Below are positions 5,882 through 6,134 of a DNA stretch of 6,134 bases, in pieces (position 1 is the first letter of the stretch; every line of letters begins with the position of its first letter). The DNA is taken from positions 1 to 6,134 of the forward strand of contig CAKPQS010000034.1 of NCBI GenBank assembly GCA_934179675.1, read 5' to 3'. The DNA comes from an uncultured Bacilli bacterium (GTDB lineage: Bacteria; Bacillota_I; Bacilli_A; RF39; UBA660). The position numbers were made by a program, and so were the translations under genes. The notes beneath the pieces were generated by a model that was given only the letters and a program-made list of their open reading frames with translations, did not search any database and had not been told where the DNA came from.

Positions 5882-5966
5882 AAAGTTTTAACAAAAAATG
5901 TAGTATAATTTAATATAAAATAAATAACTGAAATAAAGAATTTATTAATAAAAATTAAATAAGTAG

Positions 5967-5995
5967 AAAAATCAAATTTATTTTTGATTTTTTTT
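5967..5995 (+). terminator. Intrinsic terminator after argS
   Basis: AAAAATCAAA (5967-5976) pairs over 10 bp with TTTGATTTTT (5983-5992) around TTTATT, with an eight-T run at 5988-5995. It ends the lysS-argS unit and, given its A-rich left arm, could also act on the opposite strand. Confidence 0.8.
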
Positions 5996-5998
5996 GTA

Positions 5999-6027
5999 TT
6001 GTAATTAGTATGATAGTATGTTAAAAT
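5999..6027 (+). promoter_or_regulatory. Promoter of the repeat-bearing ORF (extended -10)
   Basis: TTGTAA (5999-6004, 4 of 6 matches), a 17-bp spacer and TAAAAT (6022-6027) preceded by TGT, making TGnTAAAAT. It starts right after the argS terminator and would begin transcription near 6034, about 35 nt before the ATG at 6069. Confidence 0.55.
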
Positions 6028-6068
6028 TAAGTAGTAATAAAGATATGCTTGAAAGGGTTGTTGATAAC

Positions 6069-6134
6069 ATGATAGATAATACATACATACATACATACAT
6101 ACATACATACATACATACATACATACATACATAC
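6069..6134 (+). CDS. Start of a putative phase-variable gene, 3'-partial
   Basis: ATG at 6069 follows GAAAGGG (6051-6057) at a slightly long spacing and lies downstream of a plausible promoter. After M-I-D-N the coding sequence enters an ATAC tract and reads as repeated Thr-Tyr-Ile-His to the window end. None of the four codons that the tract can produce (ACA, TAC, ATA, CAT) is a stop in any frame, so the tract stays open at every copy number and only the downstream frame would change. The function of the product cannot be known from this window. The alternative is that the tract is a contig-end artefact or lies in a non-coding leader. Confidence 0.5.
   Translation, partial: MIDNTYIHTYIHTYIHTYIHTY
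6079..6134. repeat. Tetranucleotide simple sequence repeat (ATAC)14
   Basis: Fourteen perfect ATAC units (56 nt) without interruption run to the last base of the window, so the real length may be greater. The tract begins 10 nt after the first base of the ATG at 6069. Perfect tetranucleotide tracts of this length are prone to slipped-strand mispairing. One unit gained or lost shifts the reading frame by 4 nt. Confidence 0.95.

Noticed and set aside
5904..5909. TATAAT after argS as a promoter
   Set aside because: The -10 is perfect and its flanks match the lysS promoter, but no -35-like sequence exists 16-18 bp upstream, and a terminator follows at 5967-5995, so any transcript would be short and empty.
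5827..6132. Minus-strand ORF beginning with repeated Met-Tyr-Val-Cys
   Set aside because: It is the reverse reading of the ATAC tract (open in all frames by its composition) followed by the reverse complement of intergenic DNA and the argS 3' end; no RBS or protein-like content is seen.

Overview
The window is AT-rich DNA (standard genetic code: every Trp codon I checked in the intact genes is TGG, and TGA is not used in frame). It looks like a low-GC Firmicutes/Bacilli-type organism, probably a host-associated or uncultured gut lineage. The reasons are a T-box leader upstream of argS, A/T-ended codons with AGA for most Arg, AU-rich intrinsic terminators, and a BspA-type (DUF285) surface protein. 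Species cannot be named from sequence alone.

Layout. (1) Positions 3-1373, plus strand: the 3' part of a secreted or surface BspA-like leucine-rich-repeat protein with a C-terminal CUB-like beta domain; its 5' end lies outside the window. (2) 1374-2177: a gene-poor stretch of about 800 bp. It holds three hairpins (1402-1425, 1495-1519 and the strong terminator 1541-1596), a promoter-like element followed within about 65 nt by a near-symmetrical terminator (candidate small RNA or deletion scar, 1732-1831), and a decayed minus-strand coding relic (about 1869-2163). (3) 2181-2396: a 71-codon orphan ORF with a doubtful TTG start. It sits on an inverted repeat at one end and runs into an AU-only terminator at the other. 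(4) 2421-5995: a translation module. A good sigma-A promoter (2421-2449) leads to lysS (LysRS, 2489-3958), then a T-box leader with a CGC (Arg) specifier (3966-4166), then argS (ArgRS, 4169-5881), then a terminator (5967-5995). (5) 5999-6134: an extended -10 promoter and the first codons of a new ORF whose coding sequence enters an (ATAC)14 tetranucleotide tract that runs off the end of the window. This is the layout of a phase-variable gene.

How the parts work together. LysRS and ArgRS supply charged tRNA-Lys and tRNA-Arg. Only argS has a tRNA-sensing leader; it lies inside the lysS-argS interval, so argS output could be adjusted to uncharged tRNA-Arg even when transcription starts at the lysS promoter. 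The most interesting signals are the ATAC tract inside the start of an ORF, the unusual wiring of the T-box expression platform (a terminator-like stem enclosing the antiterminator, plus possible Shine-Dalgarno sequestration), and the remodelled 1.4-2.2 kb region with gene relics and orphan regulatory elements.
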